From Sandaracinaceae bacterium (GTDB taxonomy: Bacteria; Myxococcota_A; Polyangia; Polyangiales; Houyiibacteriaceae): DNA of 64,000 nt. The notes below the pieces were generated by a model. The model was not told where the DNA came from. It did not search any database and worked only from the letters and a program-made list of their open reading frames with translations. The stretch lies in assembly GCA_020633055.1 (NCBI GenBank), contig JACKEJ010000004.1, positions 124,001-188,000 on the forward strand. Direction: 5' to 3'. Shown piece after piece: positions 9,295-16,776 of the stretch (position 1 is the stretch's first letter; every line of letters begins with the position of its first letter). Both the position numbers and the translations under genes were made by a program.

Positions 9295-12083
9295 AGCGTC
9301 ACCCCCAGCGTCACCATGAACGAGAGCGGCGCGCCCGCGGCGATGTGCCGTGCCGGGGTGCGCGAGCGGACGCCGTCGTCGGGGTCCCAGTCGGACGCGA
9401 AGTTGTACTCCACCGCGGCGTAGCGCGCGTTGAGCGCGTTGTTCAGCTGCAGCCCCAGGTCGAGGGCGCGCCACTTCAGGTTGGCGCCCACGTCGAGCAG
9501 CGTGAAAGGCGCGGCGGACTCGTCGAACGGCAGCGGACGCGCGGACAGATACGAGAGCCCGACCCCCGCGCGCCCCATCAGCGGGTGTCCCCCGAGGCGC
9601 GCCAGCTCGTGGCTGGCCCCCAGCTCGGCGCGCACCACCACGGGAGGCACGAACGGCAGGCGCTGGCCGCGCGCGTACGGCGGGAAGGGCTCCTCCGCGC
9701 TGGCCGGTGGTGGCGAGCGCAGCGTCGCGCCGACGACCGTCACCGAGAGCGACGCCACCAACCACTCGAGCGGCCGGGCCACCGCGTTGAGCACGGCACC
9801 CACGCGCTGAGTCGCGCCGATGCGCTCGAGGCGCCCCTCGGAGGCCGCAAACGCGACGTCGTCGGACAGGCGCGTGAAGTAGCCGCCGAGGCTCAGCTCG
9901 AGCAGGTCGTCATGCGTGATGCGCACCCCCAGGTCGGCCGAGCGCACCTTCGAAAAGGGCGCGGGCTCGCCGTCGGCCAGCAGGCGCGCCTGGGGCGAGC
10001 GGTAGCCCTCCCCGTAGGCCGCGAGGATCTCGAGGAACGACGTCGCCCGCACACGCAGGCTCGCGCGGGGGCCGAAGGTGCTCCCCAATGCGCTACGCCG
10101 GAAGCCCTCGATGAACGCGTCGTCCGGGCGCACCACCGGCACGAAGTTGCCGAGGCGGTCGTCGATCTCGTACGACAGCACCGCCCCGCGCACACCGGCG
10201 CGCACGTCGACGCGCTCGCCCAGGTGCCAGTCGAGGTCGGCCCAGAAGCCCACGTCCACGCCGCGCACGCTCGCGTCCACGCGCTGGTCCCAGGTCTGGT
10301 TGCGCACGGCCGCGTCGAGCAGGTTCTGCGCCTGGGTGATGCCGTCCATGCGGCCCTCGACGCCGAGCTCGAGCGTGCCGCGCGCCCACGTGGCGGGGCG
10401 CAGCGGCGCGGTGCGGTAGCGGCCCACCAGCCCCACGGAGCGCGTGCGGTTCTGCTGCTCGATCAGGTCGCCGCGGCCGGCCACGCGCTCGAGCGTCTGC
10501 GAGCGCTGGATGAAGCCCGTGAAGTTCTCCTGGATGCGGAAGCTGTCGTAGCCGAGCCACACGCCCAGCTGCCCGCTGTCGCCGCGCTCGCCGCGATAGT
10601 CCGCGAACAGACCCAGCATGACGCGGCTGGCGAGCGCGTTCTGCCCGCGTGCGGTGGGCTCGTCGTACACACAGGTGAAGCACACGCGCCCCGCGTCGAT
10701 GTCTTCGCGCCGCAAGACGCCCGCGAGGTCGGAGCGGGCGGTGTGCAGCACGCCGACGGCGCGCAGCGTGAACGCGCCCACCTCGAAGCCGTGCTGCAGG
10801 ATGGCGCTCGCGGCCTGCCCGGCGCGGTTCTGGCCGAAGCCGTCCGTGCGCGTGTACTGCAGCGCACCGAAGCTCTGGTCGGAGAGCCCGCGCGGCGCGA
10901 ACAGCAGCAGCTGCCGCGACGTGCGGAACGAGCCGTAGCTCGACGCCACGCGTACGCCACGCTCGTCGCCCTCGACCCCGAGCGAGATGTCGATCGAGCC
11001 CGCCACGGCGAAGTCCCCCTGACGAGGATCGGACACGCCAGCGCTGACGTGCATGCCGCTCACCACCTCGGCGATGAGGAAGCCGAGGTCGGCGTAGCCC
11101 TGCCCGTGGATGTGCGAGGGGAGGTTGATGGGCAGCCCGCCCACCCGGAACGCGATGTCTTGTCCGTGCTCGGCGTCGAAGCCGCGCAGCATGTAGTTGT
11201 GGGCCACCGCCGGCCCCTCGGAGCGGCCAATGTAGAGCCCCGGCGCCGAGCGCAGCACCTCGGCCCCTTCGGAGCGCGGGGCGGCGCGCAGCTGCTGGCG
11301 GTCGAGCTGGAAGTCGCTCACCGAGCGGTCCTCGGCGCGCAGCTCGCGCTCACCGCGCACGGTCACGTCGATGATCTCGTCTTCGGCGAATTCGTCATCG
11401 GCACCCAACGAGTCGTCCGTGTCTGGCGGCGGCGTGGCGCCGCCCAGAGCCGGCGCACCGCTGGGCCGAGCGGGCGTGGGCGCGTCAGTCCCGCTGCCTG
11501 GTCCCGGAGCGGCGTCGTGGGTCGCCGGCCGGGTCGTGCCCTCCCCGGTCGGCGCGACGCCATCGGGTGCGGGGGATGGCGCATTCGGAGGAGTCGGTGT
11601 GGTTGGCGTGGTCGGCGTGGTTGGCGTGCCCGACGCATCGGCGGGCTCTGGCTCAGGCTCGGGCAAGAGGAAGTCGAACGGCACACGGATGCGAGCCGGG
11701 ATAGGCACACCGTCGCGCGTGGCGGGTTCGAAGCGCCACGCGCGCACCGCCGCGAGCGCCGCGGCGTCGAAGTCCTCCGCGGCGGAGACGAGCACCCGCG
11801 CGTCCTCGACGCGTCCGTCCGCCCCCACCAGCACGCCGAGCTCCACGTGGCCCTCCCGACCGGCCTCGAGCGCGGCCGTCGGGTACGCGGCTGGGGGTCC
11901 ATCCAGCACGCGCGGTGGCTGGAGCACCGGCTCGGTGGGCGCTGGCTGCGCGTGAACCACATGCGCACAGGCACACACCGCGCACAAGAGCGCCACGCCG
12001 CGCGCCCTCGCGAGACTCCCGCACGCACCCGGAGCGGCACTGAAGGCGCCGCGAGACTGTATGGAGGGCTGCGTGGGGAGCAT
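9291..12083 (-). CDS. TonB-dependent receptor with N-terminal TonB-like domain
   Basis: 930 residues. A signal peptide (about 1-45) is followed at residues 58-136 by a domain of the TonB C-terminal type (YPTAALEAGREGHVELGVLVG, AVRAWRFEPATRDGVPIP), then a Pro/Thr-rich linker (about 140-215), a plug domain (about 235-350, with APGLYIGRSEGPAVAHNYMLRG and IHGQGYADL) and a 22-strand-type barrel to the C-terminus. Receptors of this class import metal chelates, cobalamin or other scarce solutes across the outer membrane. A TonB-like domain in the receptor itself is unusual; the receptor at 60095 has the same layout. A 15-bp palindrome 30 bases upstream of the start suggests metal-dependent repression. 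The loop VCFTCVYDEP carries two Cys. Substrate unknown. Confidence 0.9.
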   Translation of the reverse strand: MLPTQPSIQSRGAFSAAPGACGSLARARGVALLCAVCACAHVVHAQPAPTEPVLQPPRVLDGPPAAYPTAALEAGREGHVELGVLVGADGRVEDARVLVSAAEDFDAAALAAVRAWRFEPATRDGVPIPARIRVPFDFLLPEPEPEPADASGTPTTPTTPTTPTPPNAPSPAPDGVAPTGEGTTRPATHDAAPGPGSGTDAPTPARPSGAPALGGATPPPDTDDSLGADDEFAEDEIIDVTVRGERELRAEDRSVSDFQLDRQQLRAAPRSEGAEVLRSAPGLYIGRSEGPAVAHNYMLRGFDAEHGQDIAFRVGGLPINLPSHIHGQGYADLGFLIAEVVSGMHVSAGVSDPRQGDFAVAGSIDISLGVEGDERGVRVASSYGSFRTSRQLLLFAPRGLSDQSFGALQYTRTDGFGQNRAGQAASAILQHGFEVGAFTLRAVGVLHTARSDLAGVLRREDIDAGRVCFTCVYDEPTARGQNALASRVMLGLFADYRGERGDSGQLGVWLGYDSFRIQENFTGFIQRSQTLERVAGRGDLIEQQNRTRSVGLVGRYRTAPLRPATWARGTLELGVEGRMDGITQAQNLLDAAVRNQTWDQRVDASVRGVDVGFWADLDWHLGERVDVRAGVRGAVLSYEIDDRLGNFVPVVRPDDAFIEGFRRSALGSTFGPRASLRVRATSFLEILAAYGEGYRSPQARLLADGEPAPFSKVRSADLGVRITHDDLLELSLGGYFTRLSDDVAFAASEGRLERIGATQRVGAVLNAVARPLEWLVASLSVTVVGATLRSPPPASAEEPFPPYARGQRLPFVPPVVVRAELGASHELARLGGHPLMGRAGVGLSYLSARPLPFDESAAPFTLLDVGANLKWRALDLGLQLNNALNARYAAVEYNFASDWDPDDGVRSRTPARHIAAGAPLSFMVTLGVTL

Positions 12084-12112
12084 GGCCCCGAGATATCACA
12101 CTCAGCTACTTA

Positions 12113-12127
12113 TGCAAACGATTTGCA
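12113..12127. promoter_or_regulatory. 15-bp palindrome, possible Fur/Zur-family operator
   Basis: TGCAAACGATTTGCA reads as two near-identical half-sites (TGCAAAC and TGCAAAT) around a single central base. This 7-1-7 architecture is the one bound by Fur-superfamily repressors such as Fur and Zur in other bacteria. It ends 30 bases upstream of the receptor start at 12083. The exact half-site is not a published box that I can match, so the regulator is inferred. Confidence 0.5.
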
Positions 12128-12138
12128 ACTAAGTGCGA

Positions 12139-12163
12139 GTCGCAAGTGCAGAGGGCTTGCGAC
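12139..12163 (-). terminator. hairpin after the lipoprotein gene, possible terminator
   Basis: An 8-bp perfect inverted repeat (GTCGCAAG / CTTGCGAC) with a 9-base loop sits directly behind the stop codon of the minus-strand lipoprotein gene at 12169. No T-run follows on the minus strand, so it may be a weak or factor-dependent terminator, or an additional operator in front of the receptor gene. Confidence 0.4.
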
Positions 12164-12168
12164 GGGGC

Positions 12169-12702
12169 TCAGCGCCGCACCTCGAGGCGCCCCTCGATGT
12201 GGAAGACGCGCTCGGTGTTGTTCAGCTGGGTCGGCGACGCATCGAACGCAAAGTGCATCACGATGCGGTCGGCGGTGACGGTGGACACGGTCAACGACGC
12301 CCCGGGCCGCTCCCGCAGCGAGAAGGCCTCGTTGCCCGCGCTGTCGGAGAAGCCGTGCACGACCAGGTTGATGTCGAACCCGTCTTGGTCGACCGCGCCG
12401 GCGCCGTCGAGGCGCACCGTCATCGTCATGACACCGAGCTCGTAGCCCCCCTGCGCACTCGGGATCCCGAGCCCATTGCCGGCCAGCAGGGTGATGTCGT
12501 CCGAGACGAACTCCGAGACCGACTCGGTGGTGCCCTCGAAGCGCAGGGGGCTCGTGAGCACGTCGCCGCTGAGCTCGAGGGAGACGAAGGTCTCCCCCTC
12601 GGCCAGCGCGGGCGTCGCGTCCTCTTCGCAGCCGAGCAGGACGCACGCGACGAGGAACACGGACAAGGGGAAGGTGATGGGAAGGCGGTGGTGATGGTGC
12701 AT
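12169..12702 (-). CDS. small predicted lipoprotein with N-terminal His run
   Basis: 177 residues. It starts with MHHHHR, then a signal peptide (PLSVFLVACVLLGC) with lipobox Cys25. The mature part is acidic and beta-rich; no family recognised. The position, 86 bases upstream of the receptor gene on the same strand and separated from it by a hairpin and a palindrome, makes it likely part of the same uptake locus, with its own promoter. The four His after the start are in the signal-peptide n-region and are probably not part of the mature protein. Confidence 0.7.
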   Translation of the reverse strand: MHHHHRLPITFPLSVFLVACVLLGCEEDATPALAEGETFVSLELSGDVLTSPLRFEGTTESVSEFVSDDITLLAGNGLGIPSAQGGYELGVMTMTVRLDGAGAVDQDGFDINLVVHGFSDSAGNEAFSLRERPGASLTVSTVTADRIVMHFAFDASPTQLNNTERVFHIEGRLEVRR

Positions 12703-12730
12703 GCCGCTTCGTTAGCGACACGACGCCGCA

Positions 12731-12758
12731 CGCACTACCTCCCGCGGGGGGTAGTGCG
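12731..12758. terminator. hairpin between two minus-strand genes
   Basis: A 9-bp perfect inverted repeat, CGCACTACC / GGTAGTGCG, with a 10-base GC-rich loop, lies just behind the stop of the small membrane-protein gene (12764) and upstream of the lipoprotein gene starting at 12702. It may terminate the first or regulate the second; no T-run is present. Confidence 0.4.
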
Positions 12759-12763
12759 CTGGG

Positions 12764-13006
12764 TCAGTGCATCGGCGCGGCCATACCGGCGCAGTACACC
12801 GCGCCGAGGCTGAGCACGAGACAGGCGCACCCCAGCAACCCTGCGCAGCCTCCCATCAGCCCGAGGCCGCCTGTCACGACGGCGCTCTTCTGCTCCCCTT
12901 GCGAGTTGCGCACGGCGGCGGTGAAAAACGCGGCCGCAGCGGCGAACAGGCCCAGGCCCGCGACGACCGGCACGAGCACCACGACGACGATGGAGAGTTC
13001 GTCCAC
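12764..13006 (-). CDS. small membrane protein of unknown function
   Basis: About 80 residues from a GTG at 13006 (MDELSIVVVVLV); a TTG at 13042 or GTG at 13033 would lengthen it by up to 12 residues. Two hydrophobic segments are visible: residues 5-28 and a Gly/Cys-rich second segment (GGLGLMGGCAGLLGCACLVLSLGAVYCAG). A short soluble loop (RNSQGEQKS) lies between them. The pattern resembles small two-helix proteins of the DUF4190 kind, but the match is not firm. It is divergent from the radical SAM gene at 13114. Confidence 0.55.
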   Translation of the reverse strand: MDELSIVVVVLVPVVAGLGLFAAAAAFFTAAVRNSQGEQKSAVVTGGLGLMGGCAGLLGCACLVLSLGAVYCAGMAAPMH

Positions 13007-13113
13007 GCGGTGAGTGTCACCCAGAAGGGACACGCCGAGCAACCGTCGCGCTCACCCGACGGTCCTTCGAACACGAGGCGCATTTCCCGCGCGGATGACC
13101 TACCTTCCGCGCT

Positions 13114-14547
13114 GTGGACCGCCGCACCCGCCCGTACTTGTTCTACTCCGCCACGCGCGCCCTGTGCGACGTGTGCCTGGCCGTCGTCGACGCCAAGGAG
13201 CTGATCGAAGGCGACCGGGTGGTGCTCGTCAAGCGCTGCCCCGAGCACGGTGTGCGGCGCGTGCTGCTCAGCGACGACGCCGCGTACTTCCGTCGCGGTC
13301 GCGAGGCGTTCCTGAAGCCCGGCGAGCAGGTGCTGCGCCACAACACGGGGCACTACTGGGGCTGTCCGTACGACTGCGGCATCTGCCCGGACCACGAGCA
13401 GCACGGCTGCGTGTCCATCCTCGAGGTGACCGACCGCTGCAACCTCCAGTGCCCCACGTGCTACGCGGGCAGCGGGCCGCAGGTGGGCGACCACCGGTCG
13501 CTCGCGCAGCTGGAGCGCATGCTGGACCGCATCGTGGCCAACGAGGGGCACCCCGACGTGCTGCAGGTGTCGGGTGGTGAGCCCACCATCCACCCCGAGT
13601 TCTTCGCCATCCTGGACGCGTGTCGGCAGAGGCCCATCCGGCACCTGATGGTGAACACCAACGGCCTGCGCATCGCGCGCGAGCCGGGCTTCGCGGAGCG
13701 CCTCGCCGAGTACATGCCGCGCTTCGAGCTGTACCTGCAGTTCGACTCGCTGCAGCGAGACGCGCTGCTGACCCTGCGCGGCGCCGACCTGCGCGCGGTG
13801 CGCGAGGAGGCCCTCGACCGCCTGGATGCGCTCGACGTCTCGACTACCCTCGTGGTGACGCTGCGCAAGGGCGTGAACGACCACGAGGTGGGCGACATCC
13901 TCGCGTACGCGGCGCGGCGTAAGTGCGTGCGGGGGGTGACCTTTCAGCCGGAGCAGCATGCGGGGCGCAACGAGGGCTTCGACCCCGAGCATCACCGCCT
14001 GACGCTGAGCGAGGTGCGGCGCCGCATCTACGAGCAGTTCCCGACGTTCACGCCCGACGACCTGCTGCCCGTGCCGTGTCACCCGGACAACCTCGCGATG
14101 GCCTACGCGCTCAAGCCGCGTGACGGGGGCCCGCTCGTCCCACTCAGCCGCCACATCGACCCCGCGCAGCTCATCGCGGGCACCAGCAACACCATTGTGT
14201 TCGAGGGCGACCCCGGCATGCAGGCAGCCTTCCGCGCCAAGCTCGGCTCGGCCCTCAGCACGGGGCACGGTCCAGAGGGCGCGGCCGAGTCGCTGCGCGA
14301 CCTGCTCTGCTGCCTGCCGCGCGTCGAGGGCGCGCTCGACCTGCACTACCGCGACGTGTTCCGCGTGGTGATCATGCAGTTCCTCGACCGGCACAGCATG
14401 GACCTGCGCAGCGTGCGCAAGAGCTGCGTGCACATCGCCCACCCGGACGGCGAGCGCGTGATGCCCTTCGACACCTACAACCTCTTCTACCGTGGCGCGC
14501 TCGAGGAGACGGTGCTCACGCCGCTGCGCCGCCGCGTGCGCGCGTGA
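13114..14547 (+). CDS. radical SAM enzyme of the tetraether lipid synthase (Tes)-like family
   Basis: 477 residues. Cysteines follow the Tes layout: an N-terminal rubredoxin-like set (C18, C21, C42 in RCPEHG), an extra-cluster set (YWGCPYDCGICPDHEQHGC, Cys 84, 88, 91, 99), the SAM cluster CNLQCPTCY (Cys 109, 113, 116), and late Cys residues in PVPCHPDN, LCCLPR and SCVHIAHPDG. SGGEPTIHPEF is the GGE SAM-binding motif. Archaeal Tes couples lipid tails to form membrane-spanning lipids; bacterial relatives are thought to do similar C-C coupling. Start is GTG at 13114, giving MDRRTRPYLFYS. It overlaps the next gene, an Lgt-like membrane protein, by GTGA. Other SAM chemistry is possible; the lipid role is inference from the family. 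Confidence 0.8.
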   Translation: MDRRTRPYLFYSATRALCDVCLAVVDAKELIEGDRVVLVKRCPEHGVRRVLLSDDAAYFRRGREAFLKPGEQVLRHNTGHYWGCPYDCGICPDHEQHGCVSILEVTDRCNLQCPTCYAGSGPQVGDHRSLAQLERMLDRIVANEGHPDVLQVSGGEPTIHPEFFAILDACRQRPIRHLMVNTNGLRIAREPGFAERLAEYMPRFELYLQFDSLQRDALLTLRGADLRAVREEALDRLDALDVSTTLVVTLRKGVNDHEVGDILAYAARRKCVRGVTFQPEQHAGRNEGFDPEHHRLTLSEVRRRIYEQFPTFTPDDLLPVPCHPDNLAMAYALKPRDGGPLVPLSRHIDPAQLIAGTSNTIVFEGDPGMQAAFRAKLGSALSTGHGPEGAAESLRDLLCCLPRVEGALDLHYRDVFRVVIMQFLDRHSMDLRSVRKSCVHIAHPDGERVMPFDTYNLFYRGALEETVLTPLRRRVRA

Positions 14548-15242
14548 TCTACACAGCGTTCGTCGCGCTGGGCGTCGTGCTGGGGTTCGGCATCACGCGG
14601 AACCTGGGGCCCGAGGTCGCGCTGCGTTCACCCGCGAAGGTCACGTATGCGGCGCTCGGCGGTGCGGTCGTGGGCGCGTTCCTGCTGCAGCTCCCGGCGG
14701 ACGCGCTGGGGTGGTCGCCCGAAGCAGAGACGGTGACCCGCTGGGGCGGCCGCACGGTGCTCGGCGGCCTGCTCGGCGGGTGGCTGAGCGTCGAGCTGAT
14801 GAAGCGACACATCGGGCACGTGGCGCCCACCGGCGACGCGTTCGCGGTGGGGCTCCCGCTCTCGCTCGGCATGGGTCGACTGGGCTGCGTGTTCGCGGGC
14901 TGCTGTCCGGGCGTGCCGCTCGACGCGAGCAGCCCCTGGGCGCGCGTGTCCCTCGCGCTGCACGACGAGCCGCGCTTCCCCGCGACGCTGCTCGAGGCCT
15001 ACTTCCACATCGCGGCCGCGGTGGTGCTGTTTGCGCTCACGCGCCGCGACGTTGGCGCGGGGTTGCGTCTGGTGGGCTACTTCGCCGCTTACGGCGCGTT
15101 CCGCTTCGCGGTCGAGTTCGGGCGCGACGTGCCGCGGCCGCTGCTCGGGCTGAGCTACTATCAGGTGTTGGCTGGGGTGCTGGGTGTCGCGGGGATTGTC
15201 ACACTCGTTCGCCGGACGAAGGACCATTGGTCCCAAATCTAG
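14544..15242 (+). CDS. prolipoprotein diacylglyceryl transferase (Lgt)-like membrane protein
   Basis: 232 residues with about six or seven hydrophobic segments. LGMGRLGCVFAGCCPG (about residues 110-125) matches the Lgt region that contains the key Arg and a GC-rich turn; the C-terminal YGAFRFAVEFGRD matches the Lgt R-F-x-x-E-F-x-R signature. True Lgt transfers diacylglycerol from phosphatidylglycerol to the lipobox Cys. This copy is shorter than typical Lgt (about 260-290 residues) and lacks a clear HGG motif, so it may be a specialised paralog. Translational coupling to the Tes-like radical SAM enzyme suggests a shared lipid substrate. Confidence 0.7.
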   Translation: MIYTAFVALGVVLGFGITRNLGPEVALRSPAKVTYAALGGAVVGAFLLQLPADALGWSPEAETVTRWGGRTVLGGLLGGWLSVELMKRHIGHVAPTGDAFAVGLPLSLGMGRLGCVFAGCCPGVPLDASSPWARVSLALHDEPRFPATLLEAYFHIAAAVVLFALTRRDVGAGLRLVGYFAAYGAFRFAVEFGRDVPRPLLGLSYYQVLAGVLGVAGIVTLVRRTKDHWSQI

Positions 15243-15261
15243 GCCACTGCGGACGAGAGAG

Positions 15262-15565
15262 GCTGTCTCAGAATTATCCGCGAATAGGGGCACCCCGGAC
15301 TAAAGTCCGGGGCAGCGATCTCAGGTGATCGCGCGCTCGAAGTCCGCCCCCTGCGGAGGCGGACTGCGCCTCGTGGACTGGTGTCGGGTGTTCGGCGGGT
15401 CGGTCGCACTCTTGTGTCCGCGGTGGCGCCGAGCAAGACAGTCCTCCCCCTTGTGGGGAGGACTTTGGAGAGTGCCCGGCGGCAGCCGGGGACTCGGAAG
15501 GATGCTGCCCCGGACTTCAGTCCGGGGTGCCCCTAATTCGGGACGACGGGCCCTTCTGAGACAGT
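15262..15565. mobile_element. MITE-like palindromic element with five internal hairpins
   Basis: The two ends are inverted repeats of each other: CTGTCTCAGAA at 15263-15273 pairs with its complement at 15554-15564, and the 34-base block at 15283-15316 pairs with 15504-15538 with one mismatch near its centre and an inserted base. Inside are hairpins at 15293-15312 (CCCCGGACT/AGTCCGGGG), 15341-15365 (AGTCCGCC/GGCGGACT), 15440-15464 (AGTCCTCCCC/GGGGAGGACT), 15475-15490 (CCCGGC/GCCGGG) and 15508-15527. The element has no credible gene. Ends reading CTGTCTCA are common in insertion sequences, which fits a non-autonomous transposon. It fills the 369-base gap between 15242 and 15612. No clear target-site duplication was found. 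Confidence 0.7.
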
Positions 15566-15611
15566 CCCTTTCAGTCCGCGGTGCTGTTAGAGCGGGATAG
15601 CAAGCCCTTCC

Positions 15612-16691
15612 TCAGTACCCCAGCCGCCGCGTGATCGTGTCGAGGTCCACGCGCAGCCCGCTCTGGCTGGTGGACACGTGCCAGCGCGCCGGCGGGGTGG
15701 CTGGCGCGCCGCGCTCGAGGAACGGCGTGGCGGCGCCGAGACCGCTGGCCGAGCGCTCGGGCGACGCGAGACACTGCTCGAGGCAGTAGAGCGCACCGGC
15801 GGGGGTGTTGGCCTGGTCTGCGCGGTCGCAGCGCGCGCCCGTGTCGTTGGCCTCCGCGCGGGCGCTCATGCGCACCAGCACGTCCACGCGGCGTGAGCTC
15901 GCGCAGCGACCGATGCTGGGGTCGTCGCGCTCGGGGTTGCTGGGCGAGGGGCACTCGCCGGGGACCTCCAGCTCGGGGTCGGGCGCGCGGTAGCGCGGCG
16001 TCATCCAGCTGGTGGCCGCGCCGGCCGCGACCAGGCGCACGCTGCCGTCGCGGCGCCCGATGCCGGTGGCGATGGCGCTCGCTGCGCGCGCCGCGCGGCA
16101 CCAGGCCAGGCGGTCGTTGGCGGCGTCGCGGGCCGCCTCGCCACGCAGCGCGGGGCGGTCGGTCCAGGGGGGCTGACCCCAGCCTTCGCGCACGAGGTCC
16201 GGGCAGTCCAGGCGCGCCGAGGGCCGCGTGAAGTCCACGTGCCCCACCGTCGCGATGTCCACGTTCTCGGCGTGCGGCAGCATGGCGCGCAAGGCGAGCC
16301 CCAAGCACTCGAAGCCGTTCTGGCCGCGCGCGCCGCCCACCGTGCACGGCGTGGTCGACGCCAGCGTATGCTCGCCCGACGCGAAGAAGTCGTCGCTGCC
16401 GCAGCTGACGCGCCACTGGAGCGGCGAGTTGCCCACCAGCTCGATGGTGCACAGCTGGCCGATGGCCACCTGCGCCACGGTCAGCGCGTTGGCCGCTTGC
16501 TGGAAGGTCTCTGCGGAGAAGCGCTGGCGGCACTGCGCCTCGAGCGCGCGCACCGCAGCGACGTCCACCTCGCTCTCGGGCAGCGTGGCGGGCACGAGCA
16601 CGGGCGCCTCGGGGCTCTCTACGCCGGTCGCGTGCGTGGACGCGCACCCCACGAACGCGAGCGCGAGCAGCGCGTGAGGGAGCATGCGCAT
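15612..16691 (-). CDS. predicted lipoprotein, possible OmpA-like C-terminal region
   Basis: 359 residues from ATG 16691. Signal peptide with lipobox (LLALAFVGC, Cys16). The middle (ENVDIATVGHVDF) and the end (NDRLAWCRAARAAS, RRVDVLVRMS) have the order expected of an OmpA-like peptidoglycan-binding fold (strand-helix-helix-strand), but the canonical NxxLSxxRAxxV motif is degenerate, so the call is tentative. It is 85 bases downstream of the gene ending at 16777 on the same strand and probably follows it in one transcript. Confidence 0.6.
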   Translation of the reverse strand: MRMLPHALLALAFVGCASTHATGVESPEAPVLVPATLPESEVDVAAVRALEAQCRQRFSAETFQQAANALTVAQVAIGQLCTIELVGNSPLQWRVSCGSDDFFASGEHTLASTTPCTVGGARGQNGFECLGLALRAMLPHAENVDIATVGHVDFTRPSARLDCPDLVREGWGQPPWTDRPALRGEAARDAANDRLAWCRAARAASAIATGIGRRDGSVRLVAAGAATSWMTPRYRAPDPELEVPGECPSPSNPERDDPSIGRCASSRRVDVLVRMSARAEANDTGARCDRADQANTPAGALYCLEQCLASPERSASGLGAATPFLERGAPATPPARWHVSTSQSGLRVDLDTITRRLGY

Positions 16692-16776
16692 GACTGGGCG
16701 GACGTGGCGCGAGAGCGGGGAGACGTGGCGCACGGCCGGAACGTGGCGCCCGCCGAGCCTGATGGAGCCCGGCACG

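Noticed and set aside
12139..12163. Second Fur/Zur box
   Set aside because: The hairpin half-sites are GTCGCAAG/CTTGCGAC with a 9-base loop, not a 7-1-7 box.
9345..12278. 977-codon plus-strand frame opposite the TonB-dependent receptor
   Set aside because: The minus-strand receptor has a signal peptide, TonB-like domain, plug and barrel; this frame has none.
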